From Rhizophagus sp. LPA8_4_AMF (taxonomy: Eukaryota > Glomeromycota > Glomeromycetes > Glomerales > Glomeraceae): a stretch of 22,196 bases of DNA. The notes beneath the pieces were generated by a model that was not told the origin of the DNA, ran no database searches, and worked only from the letters and a program-made list of their open reading frames with translations. Both the position numbers and the translations under genes were made by a program. Within the stretch, counting starts at the first letter, position 1. Every line of letters starts with the position of its first letter. Below, piece after piece: positions 9,514 to 20,405 of the stretch. The stretch is taken from positions 1-22,196 of the forward strand of contig JADRCO010001137.1 of the NCBI GenBank assembly GCA_021464525.1, in the 5' to 3' direction.

Positions 9514-12067
9514 TATCAAATAATAAATATCAAATTACCTTTTATATTTTTACTTTAAGAAAGTCAATAGATCGTTAAATAAAAAAATATATTTTGTAAG
9601 ACTAAAAAAAAACTAAGAAAAGAAAACATTATTTATTTAATAATAAAAAATCAAATTTCCCTTTTAAATTCATATCATTATAAAAAAAGAATTCTTTTTA
9701 AAAGAAAAAACTAAAATAATTTCTTTTTACATTTTTTATTAATAATAAAAATAAAAATAAAATGTAGAAATTAATTAAATCAAAAAAAAAAAAGAGAAGA
9801 TCAGCATAATTATTTCTAGAATTTTTTTAGAACTAATTCGGACTTTTGGTTAGTTCAAATGGAAATCATTTTTATTTTTAACAAAAAAATTTCTAAAAAT
9901 AAATAAACAATTTAGTTAGTTAATTCTATAATAATTATCGTTTATTTTTTATTTTATTTTTACTAATAGAGAAAAAAGAAAGAAAAAATATAAAACATTT
10001 TCTTAATAAATTAATAAATATTTTTTTTTTTAATTTCTAGATTTTTTTTATTAAAAAAAATTAAATCTATTATATAAAAAATAATATAATCTTTAGATTT
10101 TTTTTTTTTTCTAAAATAAATAAATTTGAAGAAAAAAAAAGAAAAATTGAAAATCTCGGTAAATAATGATCATCATAATAATCACAAGTTTTACGTTTAA
10201 AAAAATATAAATCAGTTTATTCATAATTATTCATAATCAAATAATGAATTAGGCATTGATGATGAGAATATAAATAACAATCATAGTATTTTAACGAATA
10301 TCCAAAGTAATAGTAATAATTAGAAGTAGGAAAAGAACAAGAAATAAATATGGTGATACTCGACAATCACGTGAGTTTGTTTCAAATTTCTAATTCATCA
10401 CGTGAGTAGCCAATAGCCAATGAAAATTCATACGTAGATTATATAACATAATTTATATATTATTTCCGATTTTTTTAAACTGTGAAAATAAATAATTACC
10501 ATATTAAATTGAAATTTATAATAATTTCAGATCATTTAAAATATTTTTATTAATTAATAATACACATAAAAAAATAATATTATAATTATAATTTGAAGTT
10601 TTCTAAATTCCATATACGGTAATTAAAAAAACGTATATATTATATAATTATATAATACAAAAAATTGTACACAAAAAATGAAGTTATTTTTGTAATTTTT
10701 TTTAAAACTAAAAAAAAATAATTTACAACGTTGGAATTTATAAGAGTAATCCAAAATTATCTCCAAGCAAAAAACAGATTTACTAGAACGATATTAATGA
10801 GTGTGCCAACTTGACTCTTGACGCCACACTAGTTTCTATATAATTCCTTCGCCAATATATCCAATTTTCAAAAAATGCAAAGAATTCACCGGATACAGAT
10901 ATCCAAAGTGAAATTCTCCTTTAATTCAAAAATTGCTGACAAACCATCTTGAGATACTGATAATTCATTTAAAATTTAATACTTTTATCACTGTTAACTA
11001 TTTATAATGCTATGTAACTTATATAAAAAATGAAAAAAATAAAACAAATACAATAAATACTTTATTGAAATAATAAATTAATTATGCCTCATATATAAAT
11101 TCTGATTTTTAAATATTTATTCAAATTTTTTAAAAGTTTTTACATATTTTTTTCGATTATTTTTTATTTTTATTTAAAACACGTTTTATTCTAGCTTGTA
11201 TTTTTAACCCATCAAAATCACAAATCTTTAGTGTAGCCATGCAAATAAAGTAATTATAATTAATTTGATACCAATTCTATCATATAAGAAATTAAACATT
11301 TATCAATGAAAAAGAATATTGAAATAAATTCTGAATTTTTTTATACATCTCCAGAACATTAACCCAGCTTATTTTTACAAATAGAATTTATTACCTGGGA
11401 ATTACTTGGCTTGGCTGCGACATAAATTTCCAATTCTTTTTTATATTTTACCGATCATGTAACAAATTTTTATATAAAATCTTTTTACAAGGCTATTTCT
11501 GATACAAAACTAACGACACATAAAGAGGGTTGTTTCAATATTGAAATTTGTTTCATTATATATATATATATAAAATTAAACAATCGAAATCTAAATTTTG
11601 AAAAGGGTTTTGGCTTTCTTTAGTCCTGAAACAAACGTCTCAAACACTTTTGTCTCAATTGTTTGTTTTTCATGGCGCAGCGCCGTTCATTACCAAAAAT
11701 AGACTACTTTTTTTTCATGCCCTTATTTTAACCACCTTTCCAGGTAAACAAAATGATCTCCTTATTATATACTAATTGTACTATCATGCCTAACTATATT
11801 TGGGAACAATTAATCAACTATTATGAAATATCAAATTCTTATAAATTCAAATGAAACATTAAATTTGTTAAAAAAAAAAAATTATTTAAAGGGTCGTCAT
11901 TTTTCAAGGAAATTCTTGATAGTAAGAAAAATATTTTATTGTTATATTTAAAGATTTAAATATCTTTTAAGCAATATTATATTATTACTTACAAGTTACA
12001 ATAACAATATCACTTATTAAATACTTATAATTATATAACTATTACATTTGTTCGAAAATTTACCATT
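9514..12067. other. Very AT-rich intergenic sequence upstream of the ZNFX1-like gene
   Basis: Dominated by homopolymer A and T runs, especially 9590-10140. No gene or RNA is recognised. Minor structures are a TTTCAATATTGAAA palindrome (11533-11546), an (AT)n tract near 11560, a repeated GTCTCAA (about 11637-11658) and GGCGC-A-GCGCC (11674-11684). The paired-motif cluster at 10367-10421 is listed separately. The last kilobase presumably holds the promoter and 5' leader of the gene starting at 12068, but no clear core element stands out. Confidence 0.5.
10367..10421. promoter_or_regulatory. Paired TCACGTGA boxes followed by paired CCAAT boxes
   Basis: TCACGTGA occurs at 10367-10374 and again at 10398-10405, exactly 31 bp apart (about three helical turns). 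CCAAT follows at 10410-10414 and 10417-10421. CACGTG is the core site of fungal bHLH factors (Cbf1/Pho4/USF type) and CCAAT that of the HAP/NF-Y complex. The arrangement looks like a regulatory module, but no gene starts close by, so its target is unknown: possibly an unannotated transcript or the distant 12068 gene. Confidence 0.3.
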
Positions 12068-15000
12068 ATGTTTAAAAGGTCTGGTACCAATTCTGGAACA
12101 AGTGACAGTGGCAATAATTTCAATGTTAACGATGTTATTGGTAATTATCATGATACAGATCATAAATCTGACTGTGGGGTAGGAAAATATATGCCACCAC
12201 ATCTTAGAGAAAGACGGAATTATTCACCACCAAGACAAAGGGATTACTCGCCACCAAGACAGAGTGATTACTCATCATTTAGACAAAGGAATTACTCGCC
12301 ACCAAGACAGAGTGATTACTCGTCATTTAGAAAAAGAAATTACTCGCCACCAAGACAGAGTGACTACTCGTCATTTAGAAAAAGAAATTACTCACCACCA
12401 AGACAGAGTGATTACTCGTCATTTAGACAAAGAAATTACTCGCCACCAAGACAGAATGATTACTCGTCATTTAAACAAAGGAATTACTCGCCACCAAGGC
12501 AAAGGGATTACTCACCACCTAGACAAAGAAATTATGTGCAACCTACACAAAGTAATTATTCTCCACAATCACCTAGACAAAGGAATTATACACTACCAGT
12601 TAATATTTCCAAAAATTTCGGCTTTTCCGAACTAACACATAAAGGTAGTGACAAAATAATTTTTATTACTAACGGAGAAGAGATTAAAAATAGCGCTTGG
12701 AAAAGAGTGTTGCGGAAAAAGAATCCATTGGATCAAAATGATGTTAGAATTTTCGTTAGTTCAGCCTTATCAGCAGCGGATTCTCAAACAGATTATGGAG
12801 CAGAGGAATTAGTAACAGAATTGAGTAATCCTAATGGTCTTAAGAAATTAAGGGAAATCATAAATTTTCGTTCTATGTCATGTGATGCAGGGCTTGATGG
12901 ACGAGTATTATCTTTTCAATATGTCGTGGTACCTTTACTGGGAGTATTAACTAGATCTACTATTACTGAATGTACTTTGAAAAATCACGTTCATGCCATC
13001 TTTATGGTTGTTTATACGAACCTTGTAAGTATAACACTAATACTATAAATCTATGTTAACAGTTGAATTTTTATATCATGAAAATTAATTAAATAAATAA
13101 ATAGGACTCTTTTCTTTATAATGGCGTGATAAGAATGTTGGAGACGTTGGTGCATCGTAATTCGCTTGTAGATAATTGCATTAGCGTGGAAGATTTATTA
13201 TCTGAAGAACCGTATTCATTTATTCCATCTTCGTAAGTAACCAAACACATATTATGTGCAAAATCTGGTGGCATGCATTTAACTAATATTCCTTTAATTT
13301 ATTAGTTTAGGAATATTTTTCTTAGTAATTGTTCGGTTTCTTACAGAATTATTACATCGTGTCAAAGAAGCAACTATCAATGAGACAATGTGCAACATTT
13401 CTCGCGATTTACAACGGTTAAAAGTTGACTATCAGCAATCAATTGAGCAACAACCATCACCTACCTCAACAGATCCATTAATTAATAATTTGGAAACTAG
13501 AAAAAACTTTTTCGAGCTATTAGAAAAAGAAATGAATATCATGAACTCAAAATTACAATTACGTAAAAAATCTATAGCTAAAGTGTTTTATGATCCACCT
13601 GGTGAACTATCAAGTAATGGTAAAAGACACAACAATGACTTTAAAAGAATTTCAGAAATATCAATTATTCCTACAAAAGAAGAAGTGATGTGTGATCGTC
13701 AACCTTCCTTACCTTCTTCACTCCCTAACACACCTCATTTTTTACCTAATAGAACGGAAAGATTATTTGATACACAATTTCGACTTTTAAGAGAGGATAT
13801 GTTAAATGTGATCCGTAGTGGAATATCAAATTTTTTAACTGCATTAGAAAATGATTGGTCAACTTCTTCAAATAATAATAGAGAATTAAAAAACATACAA
13901 GAAAAAGGAGGTAGATTTAGATATGATAATACTAGTGATTTACAAGTATATACAGGCATACAATTTGATGATATTGTTTGTGATAGAAGAAAAGGGGTTT
14001 TTTGTACTCTAAGATTTACCCCTCTAAATATTCATTGTGCAAGAAATTTAGAAGATAGAATAGAATATTGGAGAAAATGTAAAAAATTACAAGTTGGTAG
14101 CTTAGTTACTCTTTTATTGCCAAACCAAAATATCATACAAGCACAATCAAATATCGTTGTTAATGGTAATATAAGTAATTCTGATTTATATTCACTTTAT
14201 TTTGGTGTTGTTGTAACGAGAAAAGAAGAAGATTTAGCTGGTTATAATCGCGCTACGATTGGTATTAATTTTATTGATTCAACAATTTATCCTATTGCCT
14301 TGGACGAAATTTTAAATTATGATAAAATAAATGAAAATTCTTTAGAAAAAAGGTTTATGTTAGAATCAACTGAAGTTTATTTAGAAACTTATATTCATAC
14401 TCTTAAAACTCTTCAAAGTACAAATCCTTTTCATCTCCCTTTCAAAAAATATTTGGCACCTAATCTTGATGATTTGAAAAATGAGAGTGAAATTAAGGTT
14501 AAGAATCCTTTTTATGCTAGAGCACCAGAATTTCAATTTGACTTGTCAGTGTTATGTAAAGACAAAAAACGAAATTTAAAATTAAATGTTGCCGATGCAT
14601 CAACTCATGACGAAGTAGCGAAAAGTGTTACTAATTATAGTAAATTAGATGAAACTCAAGGTATATACCGTAATTTTTTTCTTAAAGGTAATCGAATGAC
14701 CTTTCAAAATAATTATTAACTTTGTTTTGAACTTTTAATTGTAGCCAAGGCATTGGTATTTGCTTTAACACGTGAAATTGCATTAATTGAAGGTAAATAT
14801 TTTTTTTAAGACCAAATATATTTTTTTTTAAAAAAATTTACTCACACACATTTCAATAATTAACAGGACCACCTGGTACCGGTAAAACTGTAGTTGGTGT
14901 TGAAATAATGAAGGTGTTATTAGCCAAAGAAAACCGTAAAACAAATATTGGTCCTATTCTCACAATTTGTTTTACTAATCATGCTCTTGATCAAATTTTG

Positions 15001-18000
15001 GGGGTAATTATAAACTTTTGATTATGTATTCATTTATTTGAATATTTATTTTCGATAATATTCATATTTTCTCTTTTTTTTAGCATTTATTTGATGAAAA
15101 TATAAAAAATATAGTAAGATTAGGTGCCCGAACACAATCTGAAAAGATTAAAGATTTTAATTTAGAAGTTCTTAGTAAAAACCGTGCTCATAATAAGAAT
15201 ATGTCTTATTTAAAAGCGGAATTGCATCGTGAATTAAAATCTATTGAAGATGCTATTAATGATATGATGACACCTAGAAGATGGATGACATGGGATAATA
15301 TACAAGAATATCTGAAGATTGAAGAAAACAATTTTTATAAAAAATTTATTCGCGTGACTAGACCTAATTTGGGTTTAGGAACTAATGAGCTGTATACAAC
15401 TATTTTTAGTGAAAATCAGAATAGAGGAAAGAAATATTTATCACTATTTGAGAAATGGGTAAAAGGTGAAGATATCAAGACAATAAATAAGCGAAAGGAA
15501 ATTTTACTAAATGCACAAAATAATAATAATATGGATGAAATTGATCATGAGACGATGCAATTGATTCCAAATTACAGTGAACCAAATTCAGATCGCCCTT
15601 TATCAATATTATTAAATGACTATTCAATCTGGCAGATGTCAATATCAGAAAGACAAAGACTTCACGATTACTGGCGTACAAAGGTCCATAAAAAGTTTGT
15701 AGAAAAATTATCAAAATTACAAAAAAGACATGAGGAAATACGTAAAGAAATGAATAATATTTATGATTCGGAAAGTCGTCAAATACTATTAGAAAGCGAT
15801 GTTATTGTTGCGACTATAAATGGAGTGGCAAAATATCAAGATTTAATTAGATCAATTAATCCTAAAATAATTATTTGTGAGGAAGCTGGAGAAGTTTTAG
15901 AAGCCCATATTCTTAGTGTACTAACTCCTTTAACTGAACATTTAATATTAATTGGGGATCACAACCAACTCCGACCTCGTATTTCAACTTTTTCTCTTGG
16001 TATGGACTCAGAGACAGGAAGAAATTATCAATTAGATAGATCATTATTTGAAAGATTAGTTAACAGTGATAGAACCGGTAAGGTTGAGAAAACTCAACTT
16101 TTAACTCAGAGACGTATGAGAAAGGGGGAGATTTCTGACCTAATTAGATACACAATTTATCCCAATTTAATTGATGGTGAAAATACTGCCAAATATCCTA
16201 ATATACGTGGGACTCAACATAACGTATATTTTATCGATCATAAGCGTCCGGAAGATAATTCTGATAGTGATTTGACAATACAATCTCATGTGAATACATA
16301 TGAAGTAAAAATGGTGGTAGAGATGGTAAAATACTTTATTAGAAATGGATATACTAAACCAGAAGATATAGCAGTACTTACTCCTTATCTGGGACAAATG
16401 ATGAAAATTAAAGAGGCTTTGGCTGAATCATTCATTGTTGTCATTGATGAAAGAGATGCACAGAATATTATTGAAATGGAAGAGCAACAAAAAGAAAATG
16501 AGAATGATAAGGAAGAGAAAGATAATATTGTTGAAAGTACAAATGTTGCTACAACAAAATCATTAAATCATCAAGTAACTTTAAGAACAATTGATAATTT
16601 TCAAGGTGTAGAAGCGAATATAGTTATTGTTTCGTTAGTTTGCAATGTTTCTAAATCTGGTATCGGATTCCTCAAAAGTTCAAGTAGAAGTAATGTTTTG
16701 TTATCACGTGCTCGGGAAGGAATGTATCTCATTGGTAATTCTGAATTGATGGAAACTCAATCTGAAGATATATGGGCACCTGTAATTAATATGTTAAAAA
16801 CACGAAATCCTCCACAAATTGGTTTTGGTATGCCAATTGTATGTAATCAACATCCTGATTACAAAAATATTATCACTGAACCTGAACAATTTGAACGATT
16901 TAGTCCAAATGGAGGATGCTATAAAGAATGTCAAGCTATGCTTAATTGTGGACATGCGTATACTTACAAATGTCATCCCGACGATTCTAAACATATTGGA
17001 ATCAAATGTCTTCAACCCTGTCGAAAATTACAACCAGATTGTGGTCATTCATGTCCAAAACAATGCTTTGAAACTTGTGGAAGGTGTAGTCGTCCTATTG
17101 GTAAAGTTAAATTGCCTTGTAATCATGAGATACAAAATGCTAGTTGTTGGCAAGATCAAGGTAAAGAAACACTCTATTGTACGGAATTTGTTACAAAAAA
17201 ATTACCAACCTGCGAACACTCTAAAAAAATTCGAGTATGTATTTTTTTACGTATACTGTATATTTAAGTAGTGATATTTGAGTAGTGATTTTATTAATAA
17301 TATTTTTAACCTGACATATATATTATTTATTTTCATGTTTTTAGTGTTCCGAGTCCGTTAAGAATGTTAAGTGTAAGGAAAAATGCAATGAACTATTAAA
17401 ATGCGGACACGAGTGTTTAAATGAATGTTCTGAATGTCAATTATATTCTATATTACCTGAAAATTTTAAAAATGAAAGCAAAGTTGAAAATATAAAAGAA
17501 ATTGAACGAAACCAGCATGGAATATGTAAGCATATATGTAATAGATTATTATTTTGTGGACATATATGTAAACATTACTGTCATGAAGGAAATGATTGTC
17601 CATCATGTGAGAATGAATGTACTGTATCATGTGAACATGCAACATGCAATGAATATTGTGCTGAGCCTTGTGATGTATGTGCAGAGAAATGTTTATGGGA
17701 ATGTAAGCATCAAGGAAAATGTGAGTTAAGCTGTGGTGCACCTTGTTATAGACTGCCTTGTAATGAAAGGTGTGACAGAATATTGAAATGTGGACATAGA
17801 TGTGCTGGAATTTGCGGTGAAACTTGTCCTTCAGAAGATTTTTGTGTCAACTGTGCTTCTGAAAATGTTAAGAATCAGGGTAAGTTAAATCGTTTATTAA
17901 TTTATCTTTAGGACTTTTTTCTAATCTTTAATTATTATTTATTTTTTTTTAAAAAAAAAAAATAGTACCAGATATGATATTGGGTACTATGTTTAACGAG

Positions 18001-19670
18001 ATAGACTGGAATGAAGAAAGAATGATTGTTCTTTCTTGTGGTCATGTTTATACCGTGGAAACTATGGACATGCTTATGGAAATGAAAGAATATTATGAAG
18101 GTTCAACTGACGGAGGATGGACATCAATTAAAGCACTTCCAATCTCATCAAAGGATATAATAAAATGTCCAGCATGTAGAGCGCCAGTTAAAAATATCAG
18201 AAGGTATGGGAGAATAATTAACAAATACATTTTGGATGTACAAAACAAAAAATTTCTAAAAAAATATAATGATGAACTAAATGAAACTACAAAGCAAGTT
18301 ATTATTCACGAAGAAGAAATGAGAAATGAGAAAAACCAATTAATAAATGATTTGTTTGACTTAATGTTAAGAGGAGTGGTAGTGTTTGAAAATCATAATA
18401 CTATGAATAACAAATCATCTGAAATCACACCTTATGATTATTTTGAAAATATTGAAAGGTATTATGGGTTTAGTAAAGCTATCAACGATGTTTGGGTTAA
18501 TCATGTTGAAAAATTATTAAGTTGCTATCAGAAAGCAACTTCAATTATTCGTAACACAAAAATGTCACCATATAAAAAAGCTTTTGAAGCCTCCGTTTCG
18601 AGTTTGTAAGTATAAAATGAGTTATTTCCTGAGGTGATTGCTTTATTTTTTATTTATTAAAGAAATTTTTTTTTAGATACCAAGCCAATTCAAGTGGGTT
18701 ATCAAGTTTGGCTTCCACTTCTTTAGATTCTGCAATTTCCGAATCACAATTAACTTTCCAAGAAACATTTTCACAAATGGGAATCTCAATACCACAAATA
18801 GAACAGAAAATTTTTTTAGACACATTTATTGAAATTATCAATATACAAAAAATTCTATATCACGAAGTCTTATTCATAATTGAAAATACGAATAAATTTT
18901 TATTTGAAGATTTGACAATTACAAAATGGAAAAAGCTTTGGAAAAAATTTGCTGATAATTTACAACTTTCTATTCAAGAACATCTATATACAATAGTGCA
19001 GATAGCTGAATCAACCCACCATACCAGGCATTGTCTTTTAGCTAATATAGAATTACTAGAATTACATGCTAATATGCTTAAACTTCAGTTAAAATGCCCA
19101 CCTAATGGATTTGTTGACAAAGAACTTCAAACATATACTATGGAAAAATGCGAAGATACAAAGAGAGACGTTGTAATCATGATTGAATACTGTACAGGTA
19201 ATGACATTGAGAAAGAATTTAAAGATAATATCCTCAAGAGATTAAGTGATTTACAGAATAAGTGTGATGAAATTAAGACTTACGCTGAAGATTCAGGCAA
19301 AACTATAACCTTTGAAGAAAAATTAGAAATTCATCGGGCCATGCATACTGAATTTAAAAGTTCAGGTGCGTTTGATCATTATACTAAAGTTTCCTTTTAA
19401 AGTAAATTTTTAATTCTTATTTTTATTGTTTAATTAGGTCATTGGTATGAATGCCCTAATGGTCATCCAGTAAGTAGCATTTATTTTTTTAAAAAATATA
19501 TACTGTATATGTATATATACATTAACAAATTTTTTTTTTAGTATTCGATCGGAGACTGTGGGAGAGCATTCGTCAAGAGTGTATGTCCAGAATGTAGTGC
19601 TGAAATTGGTGGAGAGCATCATCAGTTAACTGCTGGGAATAAAGTTATACAGAATTTAGCAGCACCATAA
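12068..19670 (+). CDS. ZNFX1: ZNFX1-like NFX1-type zinc finger helicase, 11 exons, 2,266 residues
   Basis: Exons that I infer: 12068-13024, 13105-13232, 13306-14660, 14745-14792, 14867-15003, 15084-17234, 17345-17879, 17966-18605, 18677-19365, 19438-19469 and 19542-19670. All introns are GT-AG, 71-110 nt long, and the joined frame has no stop before TAA at 19668. The start is the first ATG after an in-frame TAA at 12002. Order of parts: disordered Tyr/Arg/Pro repeats (51-174), ZNFX1 N-terminal region (about 175-810), SF1 Upf1-like helicase (Walker A GPPGTGKT 830-837, motif II EEAGE 1141-1145, motif III GDHNQLRP 1166-1173, motif VI LLSRARE 1414-1420), NFX1-type Cys/His array (about 1462-1770), RING-like cluster (1795-1841) and RZ finger (2214-2251). 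Human ZNFX1 is 1,918 residues; the extra length is mainly at the N-terminus and in insertions. Known relatives are RNA-binding helicases in RNA silencing (S. pombe Hrr1 with the RNA-dependent RNA polymerase complex; C. elegans ZNFX-1 in germ granules) and antiviral sensing in mammals. An RNA-silencing or RNA-surveillance role here is inferred from family. AATAAA overlaps the stop codon (19669-19674). Exon borders are by eye. Confidence 0.9.
12218..12589 (+). repeat. In-frame 48-bp tandem repeat encoding Tyr/Arg/Pro 16-residue units
   Basis: Within exon 1, residues 51-174 consist of 8-residue half-units of two kinds, RNYSPPRQ and SDYSSFRQ, which alternate as a 16-residue (48-bp) unit about five times and are flanked by degenerate half-units at both ends. 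Because 48 is a multiple of three, the next forward frame also stays open (12264-12635) as a repetitive shadow. The segment is rich in Tyr, Arg, Gln, Ser and Pro and has no hydrophobic core, so it should be disordered. It resembles aromatic/arginine low-complexity regions that bind RNA or drive condensates; that function is inferred. Confidence 0.9.
14867..16777 (+). other. SF1 Upf1-like helicase core of the ZNFX1-like protein
   Basis: Seen in order: Walker A GPPGTGKT (830-837, split from the previous exon by an intron after one base of the first Gly codon), motif Ia-type TNHALDQIL (866-874), motif II EEAGEVLEAH (from 1141), motif III GDHNQLRP (1166-1173), TQRRM (1216-1220), motif V TIDNFQG (1377-1383) and motif VI LLSRARE (1414-1420). 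The Walker Lys836 and Thr837, the acidic pair 1141-1142 and the motif VI arginines are all present, so the ATPase looks intact. A long insertion (about 900-1100) separates motifs Ia and II, as is usual in ZNFX1. An acidic low-complexity insert sits at about 1330-1368 before motif V. Confidence 0.9.
16842..17879 (+). other. NFX1-type zinc finger array of the ZNFX1-like protein
   Basis: From C1462 to about residue 1770 the protein is a dense series of CGHxC...C units, for example CGHSCPKQC, CGHECLNEC, CGHICKHYC and CGHRCAGIC, with CEPC/CxxC spacers. This is the NFX1-type Cys/His array that names the family. The array is cut by the intron 17235-17344. The second part (exon 7, 17345-17879) contains no Met codon in frame, so a search for ATG-initiated open frames reports only wrong-frame shadows there, yet it reads through without a stop and joins in phase on both sides. 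Confidence 0.9.
18037..18177 (+). other. RING-like Cys/His cluster
   Basis: LSCGHVYTVE (Cys at residue 1795) and KCPACRAPVKNIRRYGRIIN (CPAC at 1838-1841) frame a segment matching the C-terminal RING-like part of ZNFX1 proteins. The number of visible ligands is smaller than in a full cross-brace RING, so E3 ligase activity should not be assumed. It is followed by about 370 residues predicted mostly helical, which link to the RZ finger. Confidence 0.65.
19438..19655 (+). other. C-terminal RZ-type zinc finger, encoded by the last two exons
   Basis: After splicing, residues 2214-2251 read GHWYECPNGHPYSIGDCG, then a CPEC and IGGEHH. This is the RZ-finger signature shared by ZNFX1 and RNF213, with C2219, H2223, C2239 and C2242 as likely zinc ligands. 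It is split by a 72-nt intron (19470-19541) exactly between Pro2224 and Tyr2225, and the protein ends 15 residues after the motif. The recognition of GHWYxCPNGH on a 32-nt exon supports the exon assignment. Confidence 0.88.
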
Positions 19671-20405
19671 TAAAATATATATAGTTATCATTTATTGACA
19701 GTTTATTTATTTATTATTTATAACATAATGTTCTTGTCTTTTTATTAAACTCTTAATTAGATATTAAGTAACATACTGAGTATTTCTAAGATAATATCAA
19801 TAATTAAGTACTAAAAATTCATTTTGTGTATTTGAACAGACTAGCAAAGACTCTTTGCAGCACATATATAAGTGAATTTATCGAAACTATCTCACTTTTT
19901 AAAAATGTTTTTTAACGCATAGTTACATACAATACAAATACTCTATTTACATTTATATGTATCCAAATTCCACATCCTTATTTTTCTATTAGGCCTTAAT
20001 ACAAAAGTGAACTTTGAGATATATAAGGACTTTTAAAAAGTTACATCATACTATTTTATTCACCATTTTTGTTTTGTGATTGGCCATCATGTTAAATTAT
20101 GCTTACTCAAATAGGAAGGAGATATGTATAAATTTAGTTAGCATCAGTATCAGTATTAGGAGAGTTTTTAATAAAACATAAACATAAGATATATGTTAAG
20201 CTTGTTATGCCTAAGTGTTGACTCGTCAGTGATAACTGTTAGTTATCATCTACATATTGGCACTTAACAAAATGTTTAAATTTATTTGTAAGGAGACATT
20301 CGAAACCTTAATAAATAAACTAGTATTACCTTAATAGAAGTCCTGAATGTAAACGTTAATAAATTGGACCTTTTAAATAAAATCATTAGATCCCCATACT
20401 TGTGA
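19671..20405. other. 3' flank of the ZNFX1-like gene, AT-rich, no gene
   Basis: Begins with the probable 3' untranslated region. Later there is a small hairpin, TGATAACT-gtt-AGTTATCA (20230-20248). No credible reading frame; the reverse-strand frame at 20282-20512 is a shadow of the integrase remnant that follows. Confidence 0.5.

Noticed and set aside
12264..12635. 123-codon forward frame of repeated His/Arg/Asp/Lys units
   Set aside because: It is the shifted reading of the 48-bp repeat inside exon 1; the repeat length is a multiple of three, so other frames stay open. The true frame continues into conserved ZNFX1 sequence.
13311..13311. Alternative acceptor (TTTAG) five bases after the chosen exon 3 start
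   Set aside because: It would shift the frame by five bases; only the acceptor ending at 13305 keeps the reading frame with the downstream 443-codon segment.
13735..13959. Reverse-strand 74-codon frame
   Set aside because: Lies opposite exon 3 of the ZNFX1-like gene and has no domain or signal of its own.
16819..17271. 150-codon forward frame
   Set aside because: Shifted-frame shadow of the zinc-finger part of exon 6.
17466..17741. Reverse and forward frames rich in His, Tyr, Ile and Val
   Set aside because: Shadows of exon 7; the true frame there encodes the NFX1-type Cys array but has no Met.
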